A stretch of DNA of 64,000 nucleotides, taken from contig JAJJXM010000091.1 in the NCBI GenBank assembly GCA_024516155.1, forward strand, positions 1 to 64,000. Reading direction: 5' to 3'. This document shows positions 21,992 through 33,190 of the stretch, piece by piece. Made by a program: the position numbers and the translations under genes. A model generated the notes under the pieces. It ran no database searches. It was not told the origin of the DNA and saw only the letters and a program-made list of their open reading frames with translations. Source of the stretch: Pyronema omphalodes (lineage: Eukaryota; Ascomycota; Pezizomycetes; Pezizales; Pyronemataceae). Each line of letters opens with the position of its first letter. Position 1 is the first letter of the stretch.

Positions 21992-23763
21992 AGATATTTT
22001 TCAATGAATTCCTGTTTATCCGCGCACTAGCACATCTCTACATGTAGTTGCGGCCTCCATGGTTATTCGCCAAGCTGTTCGCATTTTTCAGCCCATGAAC
22101 CTGCGAACATTCCAGCATCCCAACATAACTCACCCATTCACCCTCATTATTCTGTTCTGGTGATAAATAGATTACCAATCATCCACCCCCCACTTTTACG
22201 CAGCTTAAGCTAAGGGCTGGGTGATAATAAATACACACGGGGGGAATCAGTAACCTACATCTGCTGGGAGGTGAGGGGGAGGGGAGCTTAGGTGTTTATT
22301 GATTTTATTTAGTGATGTGGAGCACGCGATAATTATATAGCTGGAAGTAGGCGGACGGGGGGAATGCGGGTGAGTGTTTTGGGTCACGGGTTTGAGTTGT
22401 AAGTACTTTATTCCATCGTGTGGTGTAGCCTGTGTAGTTTATACACGTCCCACTTTTCCTGTCACCGATCTAAACTCTGCAGCTTATCATAGATGGACAG
22501 AGGATGGGGGGGGAGGGGGGGGGGGTCGGTGCATTGCGATGCTACGGGTGAGGAAATATAGGTAGTGTCGCGTCTTGTCGCGTAAAAATGATAGGAGAAT
22601 GTTATCCTCCTTCTATGGCATCACGATGCGTACCCCATTGCAGCATACAATGACTCTTGCCGTCTCTTCTTTGTCTTGCTTGATTTACATATATCCGCTG
22701 TATTCCTGTCCCTCAGTGCAATCATGAACGACAGTATTTAGTATCTATCCAATATACCTTCTCCATCCTCAGTATAGTATATGAGCTCCATACACATAAC
22801 ATCAAAACGGAGCATTCGATATCGATATTGACATGGATCCCATCATATACCTCCGCAGATCATATCAATCAATATTATAACAATCGTTGCATACACGTCG
22901 TATTTGATACTGCATGCGGAACGTAACCAGCCCGCCGAATAGGTGCATGCATCTTATTATCAGTCTGCTTTATTCATGCACCATCACTCGCATAAGTCAA
23001 AGTAACATCGATTTTCAAAGTTGTACAACCACCAACTGAAGTAGAAGGACTGTATATCCCCAAGATTCATAAGCTTCGGAAATAATAGCAGGTTTGATTT
23101 GACAGTAAGAATTGGCCTTCAGAACGTTTAAGGCACGCGATAGCTCAAAGTCAACAAGGCTAAGAGAGCACATATTGGGATAAAGAGAACATAAAACGAT
23201 TGTGAATATTAAACATATTCCGTCTACAGATTCAAAGCCTCAAATGAAAGGGTTAACATTCTTGAGGAAGCCTTGACACCAAAAAACAGTAACTCTGGAA
23301 GTAAGTGCCAGGCAGGCTTCGAGGGCATGCGAGCTGCGAGGCTGAGAGCGCAAACATGGTCCAAGACAGAATTCAGCGTCCAGGTAAAGGACGTTCTAGC
23401 TCAAACACACGCAACCAGAACAAACTACAAACACACAAATCCGACAACCAGAAACACAAGCCTACGCCCACTATGGTACATTTTCGCCACCAAGATTGTA
23501 TATGTTATACAAGTTCCCCACCAAAAAACATATACATGCGAAGAATCTAAACAGCATTTATACCGATCATTTGTTTAAAAATTTGATTTATAATAGCATA
23601 TGTATAAATATTTCACTAGCGTGAAAATGTATACATGCCGTTGTATAAGATTCTTCGGTTTATAATAGCATATGTATAGATTTTCCATCATCGTGAAAAC
23701 ACTCACAAGTGAGTCCATGGGATTTTTGGAGCACATATGTTTATTGATGATAATATCTACCGA

Positions 23764-24743
23764 TTACCATACTGCATCACATTTCTGAATTATATATTCC
23801 TTCCCCTGCCAATAGAATAACCCAACCAGTTCTTCAATAAAAGTGATTTCAATCATCTTCCATTGACCCACGCGTGATTTGTATATTAATTGCCCAATCC
23901 GTCCAACAAGGAAATTCTTCAATGTCTTCAAGATCAATTGTTTGGTCATCAGAAAAAGTGATTGATAAAATCATGTATCATACAGAATTACAAGACAGTT
24001 ATCGACCACCATGCCAGAAAAAATAATGAACATTTATTAAGATTTTTTACCATCCTCTTCCCCTTCCTCAACCAGCATCACCTCTTATTCTGGACTGACC
24101 ACTGCCTTATCCTCCTCGATATCCATTACGGCATCTGTACTGATCCCAGTTCATACAAACCCCCTGGACAATGTTCCTCGCCACTCTGATTTCCCCCCGT
24201 TTCGCAAGCTGCCTTATTAAAAGCACATGAGCCTTCAACGGCACACCATAGTATGTTCCTATTCGTTCCCCATAGCTTGTCGTTATCCCTCCATCTCAAC
24301 GATAGCTCATGATATGCATAGCCATAGATAGTCTCAAACCCCAAGATATGGTCTCTCCTGCAATTGCATTGATAGATTTCCCGCCACTTTTGTAGTGCCA
24401 CATCTAAATTGCTGTGTAGGACATCGCCCTTGAGTAAGAATATGTAGTAGTCGGCATTTCCTTCGATGCATTTGACTTGCATGGGTTTTTCTTTGGGCGG
24501 TTGAGGTGTACGAAGATTTTTGAACTGGAGCAACCACCTGCTGAATATCCACAGCATCGGCAAAGGGGATAGGAGCCTATGCCAGCAAGTGTGTGCCCTG
24601 TTCATTGACGTCATAGTGAAACCAAATTTGGAGCTATGGTGCGCCGGCGAAAACACACACGAAGGGGGCTGTGGTGCGGCAGTGGGGAGATGGAGGTGGA
24701 ACCCTGCTGAACAGAAACTATGCGCTAGCGCCGCCTCAAACAA
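23764..24743 (-). pseudogene. Unrecognised gene remnant inside the TIR element (M3)
   Basis: The longest version of the minus-strand frame: 205 codons from 24743 to 24126, with KPMQVKCIEGNADYYIFLLK, NLDVALQKWREIYQCNCRRD and a C-rich tail. One missing base near 24129 compared with M1 creates the stop, where M1 reads on into an acidic end. A further piece lies at 23949-23764 (LVGRIGQLIYKSRVGQWKM). No domain recognised; no DDE or other transposase signature seen. Confidence 0.35.
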
Positions 24744-25390
24744 GATTCACAGGAAGTATATTAATCCCCCATCCTGGAGCAGGCTTACAACGCTACATCC
24801 ACCTCATGGACACCATCCTACTCTCCCATGTCTTTCTAATACGGTGCAGAACAACGATCAAAAAAGAAATACAAAATGTCAGCAAGCACTCAGGATATCG
24901 ACCCTCATCGGCATGATTAAGATGATAACAATCCGAAATGCGTATATCAGACCTCCCAGTCGTACGAACCAGGTTAAAATGATGGTCAAAACAGACTGTA
25001 TGGATTGTTGGAATATGAGAACTGTACAGCGACCCAGTTCAGTTTACTGTCAGTAGTAAAAACTGGTTCAACTGCAAAACCTAGTTAATCGAATGCAAGG
25101 CTTGGCAACCCAGGAGAACTGTTGAAAACTGCAAAAACCGGTTTGTCCAGAGGAAATGGTTTATGAAAGGGTAATAAATATTATTCAGCGCATACATAAC
25201 AAAATTGCATACTGATTGAGTGTTCAGGAATCACAGCCGATGCCTCCGATTAAAGCTCTTAAGCCCACTAATGGCCTCCAGGGTATGCCTGCCTGCATTC
25301 AATAGCGGACCAAAATAATGATCCGCTTGCATTGGGACAACAACAGCTGTTCTTTTTTAATTCTTTGAGTTTATTATTTTCTTATTTTTT

Positions 25391-25701
25391 TGTTATTTTT
25401 GTTATTTTTGTTATTTTTGTTATTTTTGTTATTTTTGTTATTTTTGTTATTTTTGTTATTTTTGTTATTTTTGTTATTTTTGTTATTTTTGTTATTTTTG
25501 TTATTTTTGTTATTTTTGTTATTTTTGTTATTTTTGTTGTTTTTGTTGTTTTTGTTGTTTTTGTTGTTTTTGTTGTTTTTGTTGTTTTTGTTGTTTTTGT
25601 TGTTTTTGTTGTTTTTGTTGTTTTTGTTGTTTTTGTTGTTTTTGTTGTTTTTGTTGTTTTTGTTGTTTTTGTTGTTTTTGTTGTTTTTGTTGTTTTTGTT
25701 G
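25391..25701. repeat. 9-bp minisatellite in two blocks (M3)
   Basis: About 16 perfect TTATTTTTG units (to about 25535) followed by about 18 perfect TTGTTTTTG units. Units do not intermix: the A-to-G change at the third base is a sharp block boundary. The unit is a multiple of three, so every frame is open by composition. Confidence 0.92.
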
Positions 25702-27310
25702 TGTTTTTTTTTTCCAATATGTATAGTAGTGCTCGTCTGAATAAACAAAAATTCTACCACATTATTTCAATAAATCATTGGTAATTTAGCTAGTATTGTG
25801 ATGTTTTCAGTCCGAATTTTTTGTTTACATTATAGAATGTTATATCTTTTTTTTATCTACGGAATTGTATATTTTATAAAATGTTATATCTTTTTGTTAT
25901 CTACTGGGTTGTATTTCTCGTGGAAAGTTATATCTTTTTGTTATCCCCGCAATTGTATTTCTTCTGTTGTGGTATAAACGGGTATATCACATGTTTAAAA
26001 ATGTATATGTAAATCATAAACCTGTTCTATCCTACTAGGCAAACATATACAGAAAGACTGTATAAAACTTATACCATTACATGTACCATAGGGGCCATGC
26101 TTAGTATCACCACAACAAATTCAAACACCTTACATTACATAACACGACATTTCAACAAACAAAAGGAATGAGTATCATTAAAATAAATGTCACACCCAGA
26201 ATACAGATATTTAGAACTGAGCGAAGAACAAATTAAAGTTCAGACTTACTCACTCGAAAATGTCGAAAGTTTTAATCACTTGCTAATTGGTGCAGAAAAA
26301 ACAAGTCTAAATCTGCCGAAATTCCAGAACGCTAGTGAATCACATTGCGAGTTACGATCCATATCCATGAGCATACAGGAAAATGAGATGCAGCCTGGAC
26401 GTTCGAGGTTCGTATTGAGAGAAGCAGGAACGATGACCATTGATCAATGAAGGAAAAGTTTGGAAATATACAGATTGTTATTAATCATTAGATAACGATA
26501 AGCAAGTGCAGAGCCTAATTCAGGCAGTGTCTGTGAAGTAGAGAGAGATAGTGCACGGTACTGGCATGGCTACATGGAATTAGAATGCATAGATAGAGCC
26601 TAGCCGGTGGAGTTATAGTGAGATATCCAAAGGATTCGTGGAAGACGTTCGACAGTACTCGATTGTTATACCTGGTATTTGAATCTAGCTGCAAGTTTCC
26701 AGAGTATTATTTGACCCTGATAACTCGGTTGGGAAAACATGCGTGGAAGATCTTTGATTGATGTGATCTGGAAACATTACGGCGGAGAAATAGTTAATTA
26801 AATTGTTTCTTCTGTAATTGTTTCTTCTGTTTCTGCTTGTTTTGTATTCGAAACGGGAGTATGCTGTTCATGGACTAATTTCAATACGGAATTAACATTG
26901 ATATCAGTCTAGCGAAACTTCGTAACAAAGCACTACAACTGAATTCATTCCTTAAAATACAGTGAGTGGTAACTCATATATGCGCATTTTGTACGATCCA
27001 ATGTTACTAGCTGCGAGCGCCGCAATCTGCATACACCACAGAGAAGCCTAAGGGTCACCGCTTGACAGCAGTAAGCAGAGTGCAAAAGTCATCAAGGGAG
27101 GCTTTCTTCGTGACAATGTGGAGTATTATCACGTTACATGTGAGAGAATGGAAAGATAATACGTCTGGTAAACTGAGAAGAGCGGCGCGTACACTCTGCC
27201 TCCCAACAGGCCACCACAACGGCGCCGCGGATCATGATTGAGCACTCGTACAAGCCTCCCTTTACGTTATGAATTTTGCGGCTCACTGGTAAGTCTCTAC
27301 AACGTGACGG

Positions 27311-27634
27311 GTGATTGTAGAGCGGTTGTACGGTGATTTATCTTTAACTCAGCTGCCATTTCCGAAGATTATAAACGATGGTGTACTGACAGCCTCGCTT
27401 CTTGCTCATCGTACGGATAGCCGCTTAAGCGACAAATTCAAGACAACACAGATGATCCAGATTGTTGGCAACATTTCAGTACCCCATCAAGAAAGCTCGA
27501 GAGTGAGTCACGAGATGGAATACCAGCATGGTACATACTGTAGGGATGATTCAATCCAAAGACTTTGGAAGATGAAAAGAATTAGTTGGATGGCGACCAA
27601 AGACATGGCCCTTGCACGGTATACGTTGAGATGA
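27311..27634 (+). pseudogene. Unrecognised ORF remnant Y (M3)
   Basis: Longest version of this frame, 107 codons from a GTG, containing LTQLPFPKIINDG, LLAHRTDSRLSDK and TTQMIQIVGNI. M5 and M6 end after ...MAYQHGT at a TAG where M3 continues. Immediately upstream is GGTAAGTCTCTAC, a good splice donor, and upstream of that lies the X frame, so X and Y could be parts of one old spliced gene. I could not find a junction that keeps frame. Confidence 0.3.
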
Positions 27635-28192
27635 TCGAATCAGGGCTGGAGAGGAAGAACTGGCGGGTGACTAGCTTGATCAAAAAGGAACAGCTGTTTG
27701 CGATCACGATGGACGACGCGTGATGACACTCGAGCGTGCTGTATATTACTCTGTTCAAGTCTATGACTACATCTGGTGCGGCTTTACTGCGGAGCCGTAA
27801 TAGTACAATGAACATATTTACGCTCATGTAGTTTACATTAGTAACCCGCACAACTCGCTGCCACGTTCCTGTATGCAATTACCGGGTGAGAGTGACATTA
27901 GCTCTGAGTAGCATACCATTAAAACTTGTAAAATCGTTCGGCGCGTCATTGGAGTTGACTACCACCCCGTCAACCAGCACACGAAGGACGCCGCAGTCAA
28001 AAATCTGGATATTTGAGGAGAAAAACAGGCTTGGCGTAAGTCTATTATCTCAGGTACCGTGAAACAGTGTTCCGCTGGAGCCAAAGAAGCGTGAGAGTTC
28101 AATCAGATAACCGCTTTGGCGTACTGGCTGGCTTCTGTCGATAATACTCCGTGAACCAACTGTACACTGTCAATGCGCGGACATCCGGTCGA

Positions 28193-28234
28193 TACGTCAC
28201 ACAGGGTGACCAATGTTTCCATACTCTATTTAAG
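28193..28234 (+). promoter_or_regulatory. A-gene promoter core (M3)
   Basis: TACGTCA 28193-28199 and TATTTAAG 28227-28234; ATG at 28361. Confidence 0.55.
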
Positions 28235-28360
28235 CCCGTACAAGTCCTCTTTGAGCGAAACCATTGTGCTACAGAAATAAACCTCCCCTAATAACAAACA
28301 ATCTTTCTCCAATTTCTATACTCCTCTACCCAACCGAATCGCCCGTTATCGACGACGAAC

Positions 28361-28657
28361 ATGTCACCTCGCAACTCCTCCACCGCCACTTGCTCGCCCA
28401 CGGCTGTTGATACCGGCGTCAAGAAACGCAAGGCCTCTGGTGAGGGTGATGACGACACCAACAGGGAGCCATGCAAGATGCACAAGCCCAATCCGCCGAA
28501 CAATACCGACATCAACAAAAACCACGACAACAAGAAGGGGCACTCTGACGATAGATCTGTGTTCAGTGACTGGTGTTGGCCTGAGCGTCGTTTCTTCAGA
28601 TACCGGTACGAGTATATCATCTGGGCTCGCGAGTCAGACTTTGCGGTTGATATTTAG
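28361..28657 (+). CDS. A-family small protein, 98 aa (M3)
   Basis: Intact. Has 8 extra residues (TDINKNHD region) before KKGHSDD compared with M2, an in-frame 24-bp difference. The C-terminus reads DWCWPERRFFRYRYEYIIW then ARESDFAVDI. The M1 copy is the same gene with a 2-bp insertion. Confidence 0.65.
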   Translation: MSPRNSSTATCSPTAVDTGVKKRKASGEGDDDTNREPCKMHKPNPPNNTDINKNHDNKKGHSDDRSVFSDWCWPERRFFRYRYEYIIWARESDFAVDI

Positions 28658-28891
28658 ACGACAACAGCACAACCGCATCGAAACAAAGGCCTCATGATAA
28701 AGGTATTTTTCTTATCCTTTTTTTGTAACTTGTTCATTATTTTATTATTGTTTTTACATCTGCTGACTATCACGGGTTCAGGACATTGGGAGGGCTCATT
28801 GGGTGGTTTAGATCAGGGGGACAGGTTTCGGATATTTGCCTTCTCTTTTTTGGGCCTTTTAGTGCTTGATTAGTGTATGATACGATAGATA

Positions 28892-28897
28892 AATAAA
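28892..28897 (+). terminator. Poly(A) signal of A gene (M3)
   Basis: AATAAA, as in M1. Confidence 0.5.
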
Positions 28898-29096
28898 AAA
28901 AAATTTGAAAATGATTTTCCGTTTCTCTGCGCGCTATCACTACTCATCATGCATCTGTCGTGACCATCGTCATTTGTGAGGCTGCCCATATGTTCCTCGC
29001 CACAATCATTACTGCTGTCATCTGCGATACTTAGCGAACCGTTTTTCTCATACATAGTGCGATCCTGATCCCTTTGTTTCATCCTCCGATGCCTCC

Positions 29097-29339
29097 ATGG
29101 CTCCTCAGCTGTCGTCGATAACACAATCTGCAGATTGCGATCAGCTGTATCCTCAGGACCCGCTTATCTCGACGCAATCTTTCCACGTTCTCACCTTTAC
29201 CATGGGTGATGAATTATCTTTCATCTTGGATACACTTTGGGGCTTTTTTACCGAGGTATTCGTTTCGTCGATTTTGGTCTTGTTTCTGTTTGCGTCTGTG
29301 TTCTCATTTTTGTATTCTTTTTTGCGCGTGTACCAATGA
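29097..29339 (+). CDS. C ORF, 80 aa (M3)
   Basis: Protein identical to the M1 copy. Confidence 0.4.
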   Translation: MAPQLSSITQSADCDQLYPQDPLISTQSFHVLTFTMGDELSFILDTLWGFFTEVFVSSILVLFLFASVFSFLYSFLRVYQ

Positions 29340-31254
29340 TTCTATGATATATGTTACTTTACATTATTCTATAGATTTATTAAAGATATTTTCATTACCG
29401 CCGTATCATTTTTGAACGTAGAACGTGACATTTCATGATACGCGGTTACCATTGCTTCCTCTGGAACGGACAGGGGTGTACACTAGCCACACAACGTCAT
29501 TACGCGCGAATAGCGCACCTTCTCAAACGACGCGCATAGTGCGACGGAAAGTAAAAAATGGGCCGTTTGAGGCCGCACAATCGCTTGACTAGTACTTCAT
29601 GCGATTTGGGAAAATTACAGCACACGTATAGGGTAGTAATGGAAATCCTTTTTTCCTTTTTTGCTTCGAATGAGACTATAAGAATACCAGGAACGCTCAG
29701 TGTTCAAACAGTTTGAGGGGAAAATGTTAATTTTGATGGGACCTTCCAGTACTACCGGACAGAAATAGTACATCTGAAACATGTTTTTACTGAGCACTGT
29801 TAAAGTAGGCTTCATGTTTATGTCCAAGGAAACGCTGTCTGCACCATGGTAATTGTCTGTTCTATGGACAATATTGTTGCATGTCATGAAGCTCAACTGT
29901 AATCATCATGACGGACTTGATTGCATGTAATGCCATTGCTTTTATTCAAGAATGCACACGCACAAGTAACCAAACACAGGATTAGATATGTTAGAGACGT
30001 ATGTAATAGATGCCTGACATTCCGACAACCCAAGAGTTCCTCAGGATCCTGATGCGAGGGATAGGCAAGTTACGCCCTGCCGATGCTCTCCGAAGTAGCC
30101 GATAATTTGCAGTAACCCTTGGCATGGTACGCGGCGCATATGGAATATGGGAGAATCGTGACATTGTATGTTTAAAATGATGAGGAGTGTGAAGCGTAAA
30201 CTCAAGCCTCCCCACACCCCCACCCCAATCTCTGGCACGAAGCATCATGAGGAAGCACCGGAGTGGAACTTCCCCAGCGATATTTTTGGCATAACATTAA
30301 ATCCCTCCCGTTCTTCAGGTCTGGTTGGAACGTGTCTATTGTCGGGTAAGGTTTCCCGTTATACCTTGCTTCTATGTTTAATCATGGATTTCGCAACGTG
30401 AAGTTCTTAGACAAATTCATAGTTTGCATTATAGGAAATCCAGAACTTTGTGATGGGGAAAATGATGAATTACTACATCACGCTTCAGAGAGCAGTAAGA
30501 TGCATTATATGGATGTTACGCTGCCACGAGATTATTATTGTATGACACTCAGTCATAAAGACTGAAGTTACAAACTGCGGTGTACTAATAGCGTCACGTC
30601 TAGTGGGTCTTATGGATAAACCACGTGAGGGATAAACACCAGAAAATACATATGATGGTCGGAAAAGCCCGAGTATCAGACGTGGAGGTGGTAAAACTAG
30701 CTGGCCGCCAACTATCTAGATTATTCAAGCCCAAAACAGTGCGAGATGCGAATCATTGGGACCGATAACAGAACGCTTGATGACTAATACGCGTTCGCGA
30801 TATTACTGTGCGAAAACCTGTGACTCCATATAGCGCGGCTGTACTGCGGAGCCGCAATAGTCTAATAGATGACTTTCCGCTTGTATACGGTACATCAGTA
30901 ATCGGTACAATTTGCTGCCACTGTCCGGTACCCAATCACCGTGTGACAATAATATCAGCACTGGGTAGCAGACCATTGAAACAGGTAAAATTGTTTGGGC
31001 CGTCATTGAAACTCTTTCCTGCACCGTCATCAAGTACTAAAAGGGTGTCGCACTTGAGAATCAGGATATTGGAGAAACAAACCAGGCTTAGCAATAAGTC
31101 TGTTATCTCGGATACCGTGAAATAGATTTCACCTAGATCCAAAGCAGCGTGACAGTTCAATGAGCATATCGTTCTGGCGTGCCGGCTTGCTTGCTTCTGT
31201 CTATCAGTCTCCGTCAACCCACTGTGCACTATCAATTTGCAGGCATCCGGTCAG

Positions 31255-31294
31255 TACGTCAGACTAAGTGACTATTTTCCATACTTTACTTAAG
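31255..31294 (+). promoter_or_regulatory. B promoter core (M4)
   Basis: TACGTCA 31255-31261 and TACTTAAG 31287-31294; B start at 31423. Confidence 0.45.
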
Positions 31295-31422
31295 TCCGTC
31301 GAATCAAGCCTGTGGTCAGATTCTGTTTACCAGAAAACGTAACCCGATCACATAAACAAACAAATTCTTTCAATATTATATACTCCACGACTCTGCCAAA
31401 TCTCTTTCTATCTCCCACCGAC

Positions 31423-32271
31423 ATGCCATCTATCAAGTTCGCTACCCCCACTTGCGCCCCCGCGGCTGCCAATTTCAACCAAAATAAAAGAGCAAACAGG
31501 GCTCCAAAATTCAACGACGAGAATAAAAACCAGCAGGAGGAAGAGAGGTGGCAACAGGCCCAAGAAATGAAGTACGCTCTGGGGCGGATCCCAGCGAGAC
31601 TCCAAGGCAACAGCTGGAGCCTCGAAATGTAATTAGACTGTGGCATACGTCATAACCTTAAGGTTGGGAACGTTCAAGAAAATCAAATCAAATCAAATCA
31701 AGACCGAAACAAACGCAAGGTATCTGGTGATTATCATCACGATACCAACAAGCAGCCGCGCCACATGTATGAGCGTCCTCGCCTCGAAAGGACCAACAAA
31801 TCAACCACCACCGGCAGTTTAAACAACAAGGCACTCCTCAATCAAGACCTCGACACGAAGGAGGATGATTCGGTGACCGTCAGCCCCAACAACGCTACTA
31901 CTATCGAGAAGCATTTCGAAGCCAAGGACATCGAGAGAGAGGACGGAAACTTCATGACCGACATTCTCCACAAGCCCGACAACCACCAGTACGCCAACTA
32001 CGAATCAGACGACTCGGGCTATGACTCCGACTCCGACGATCGATCCATATCCAGTGACTGGTCGCCCAAGCGTCATGTATTCGAACGCCGGTACAAGGTG
32101 ATCACCAGGGGTGATTACTCCGACTTTGCCGTGGATTGTGAAATGATGACCACGCGGCTGCCTCAAAACAAGCGCTTGGGTAACCTCTGGTACCAATCAG
32201 GAGTACTTTCACATCAAGGCGTTCTTTATGTCTGTTTCTCTGCTATGTGTGTATGGTTTCTGTTTGCTTAA
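31423..32271 (+). pseudogene. B-family gene with in-frame stop (M4)
   Basis: Same structure as M2: start MPSIKFATPTC, 225-bp insertion 31481-31705, in-frame TAA at 31630-31632, then an open frame to 32271. Because the stop is shared, it predates the duplication. Confidence 0.65.
31481..31705 (+). mobile_element. 225-bp insertion with AAATC-repeat end (M4)
   Basis: Same insertion and the same number of AAATC units as M2. Confidence 0.5.
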
Positions 32272-32626
32272 TGTTTGGTGGATATCACGGATTGAGGACG
32301 TGAAGAGGGCTCATCAGGTGGCTTAGGTCACGAGGACGGGTTTCGGATAAGTCCTTTGTTTCCTATGGGCTTGTTAGGCCCCGATTAGTGTATAATTGAA
32401 TAGATGTATCAAAGATATTTTCCAACAAATTCCCGTTTATCAGCGTGCTCTCACTACTCAGCATGTAGCTGCTGCCCCCCTCATCATCCGTCAGGCTGCC
32501 CCTGTCAAACTTACAATCGTTATGGCACTTGTGTCCTGTTATTCGTGCACTGTTATTAGTAAACATACCGCTTTTTCTGCTTCCTGTAATTCATTCTTCG
32601 ATACCACACATTTACCTTGCCTTACC

Positions 32627-32641
32627 TGCGGGTCTCATAGC
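32627..32641. repeat. Target-site duplication, LINE 3' side
   Basis: TGCGGGTCTCATAGC, repeated exactly at 39281-39295. Confidence 0.75.
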
Positions 32642-32674
32642 TTTTTTATTTATTTATTTGTCATACACGCTTGC

Positions 32675-32740
32675 AACCGTAAGGTTATGGCGGGTACTAC
32701 TTTAAGGTACAATGCTGACCATCGGGAGTGACTCCGATGG
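32675..32740 (-). other. LINE 3' UTR stem-loops
   Basis: Two inverted repeats lie close to the element's 3' end: AACC-GTAA-GGTT at 32675-32686, and a longer one at 32719-32740 with outer stem CCATCGG/CCGATGG and further pairing inside. Some LINE reverse transcriptases recognise 3' stem-loops, so these could be template-recognition structures; this is inference. Confidence 0.4.
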
Positions 32741-33140
32741 CCACTGGGTACGCCCCAGAGCGGTCTATCTAAGTTTCTGGCAGTAGTCGCCTCTGTCTTT
32801 CTGTCTGTGTCTGTCCATCTCGTCACTGTGTCCGTGAGCCCTGTTTGCTCTAGTATCTTTCCTCCACCCTTCCCCAGTTTCTACCGCCTGAAACTCTGAT
32901 AATAATAAGAAAAGTAAAGGAAAACAAAGGAAATGAGAAAATACAGAAACACACCCATCCCCGGCTCCTTGACTTTCCCATCTCTCCTCTCCCTTTTCGT
33001 CATTCGTGATACAAAGGAAAACATAATGTAAAAGAAAAGTCAGAAAATGTAGCATATCCTCCCTTCTTCGAATCCATCTTTGTCCTATCCTATCGACAGT
33101 TTGCTTCTGGTTTAAATACATTCTGGTGTTTTTTCTTCTT

Positions 33141-33141
<1 letters not shown>

Positions 33142-33187
<46 letters not shown>
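33142..33187 (-). repeat. A46 tract at the LINE ORF2 stop
   Basis: 46 T on the plus strand; on the LINE strand the TAA stop codon runs straight into it. It is internal: about 500 nt of UTR follow before the 3' target duplication. Confidence 0.9.

Positions 33188-33190
<3 letters not shown>

Larger units (their letters stand above)
23472..26090. mobile_element. 2.6-kb insertion with 11-bp terminal inverted repeats (M3)
   Basis: CTATGGTACAT at 23471-23481 and ATGTACCATAG at 26081-26091. With TA duplications the element is 23474-26088 (2615 bp, against 2608 in M1). It sits at exactly the same monomer position as in M1, so it predates the higher-order duplication. Confidence 0.55.
20486..30763 (+). 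repeat. Monomer M3 (near-identical to M1)
   Basis: It follows M1 throughout, including the missing ~1.9-kb block, the TIR element (23474-26088) and the dead B gene. From the A gene 3' end onwards it is essentially identical to M1. Between roughly 22150 and 28200 it differs from M1 by many single-base indels, and in M3 several frames run longer, for example the minisatellite reading frame and the A gene. M3 therefore looks like the better-sequenced copy. Confidence 0.93.

Noticed and set aside
25332..25784. Long hydrophobic reading frames (VIF/VVF or LLF repeats) and their antisense NKN-type frames, also at 4848-5298
   Set aside because: They are translations of a 9-bp T-rich minisatellite whose unit is a multiple of three; every frame is open by composition.
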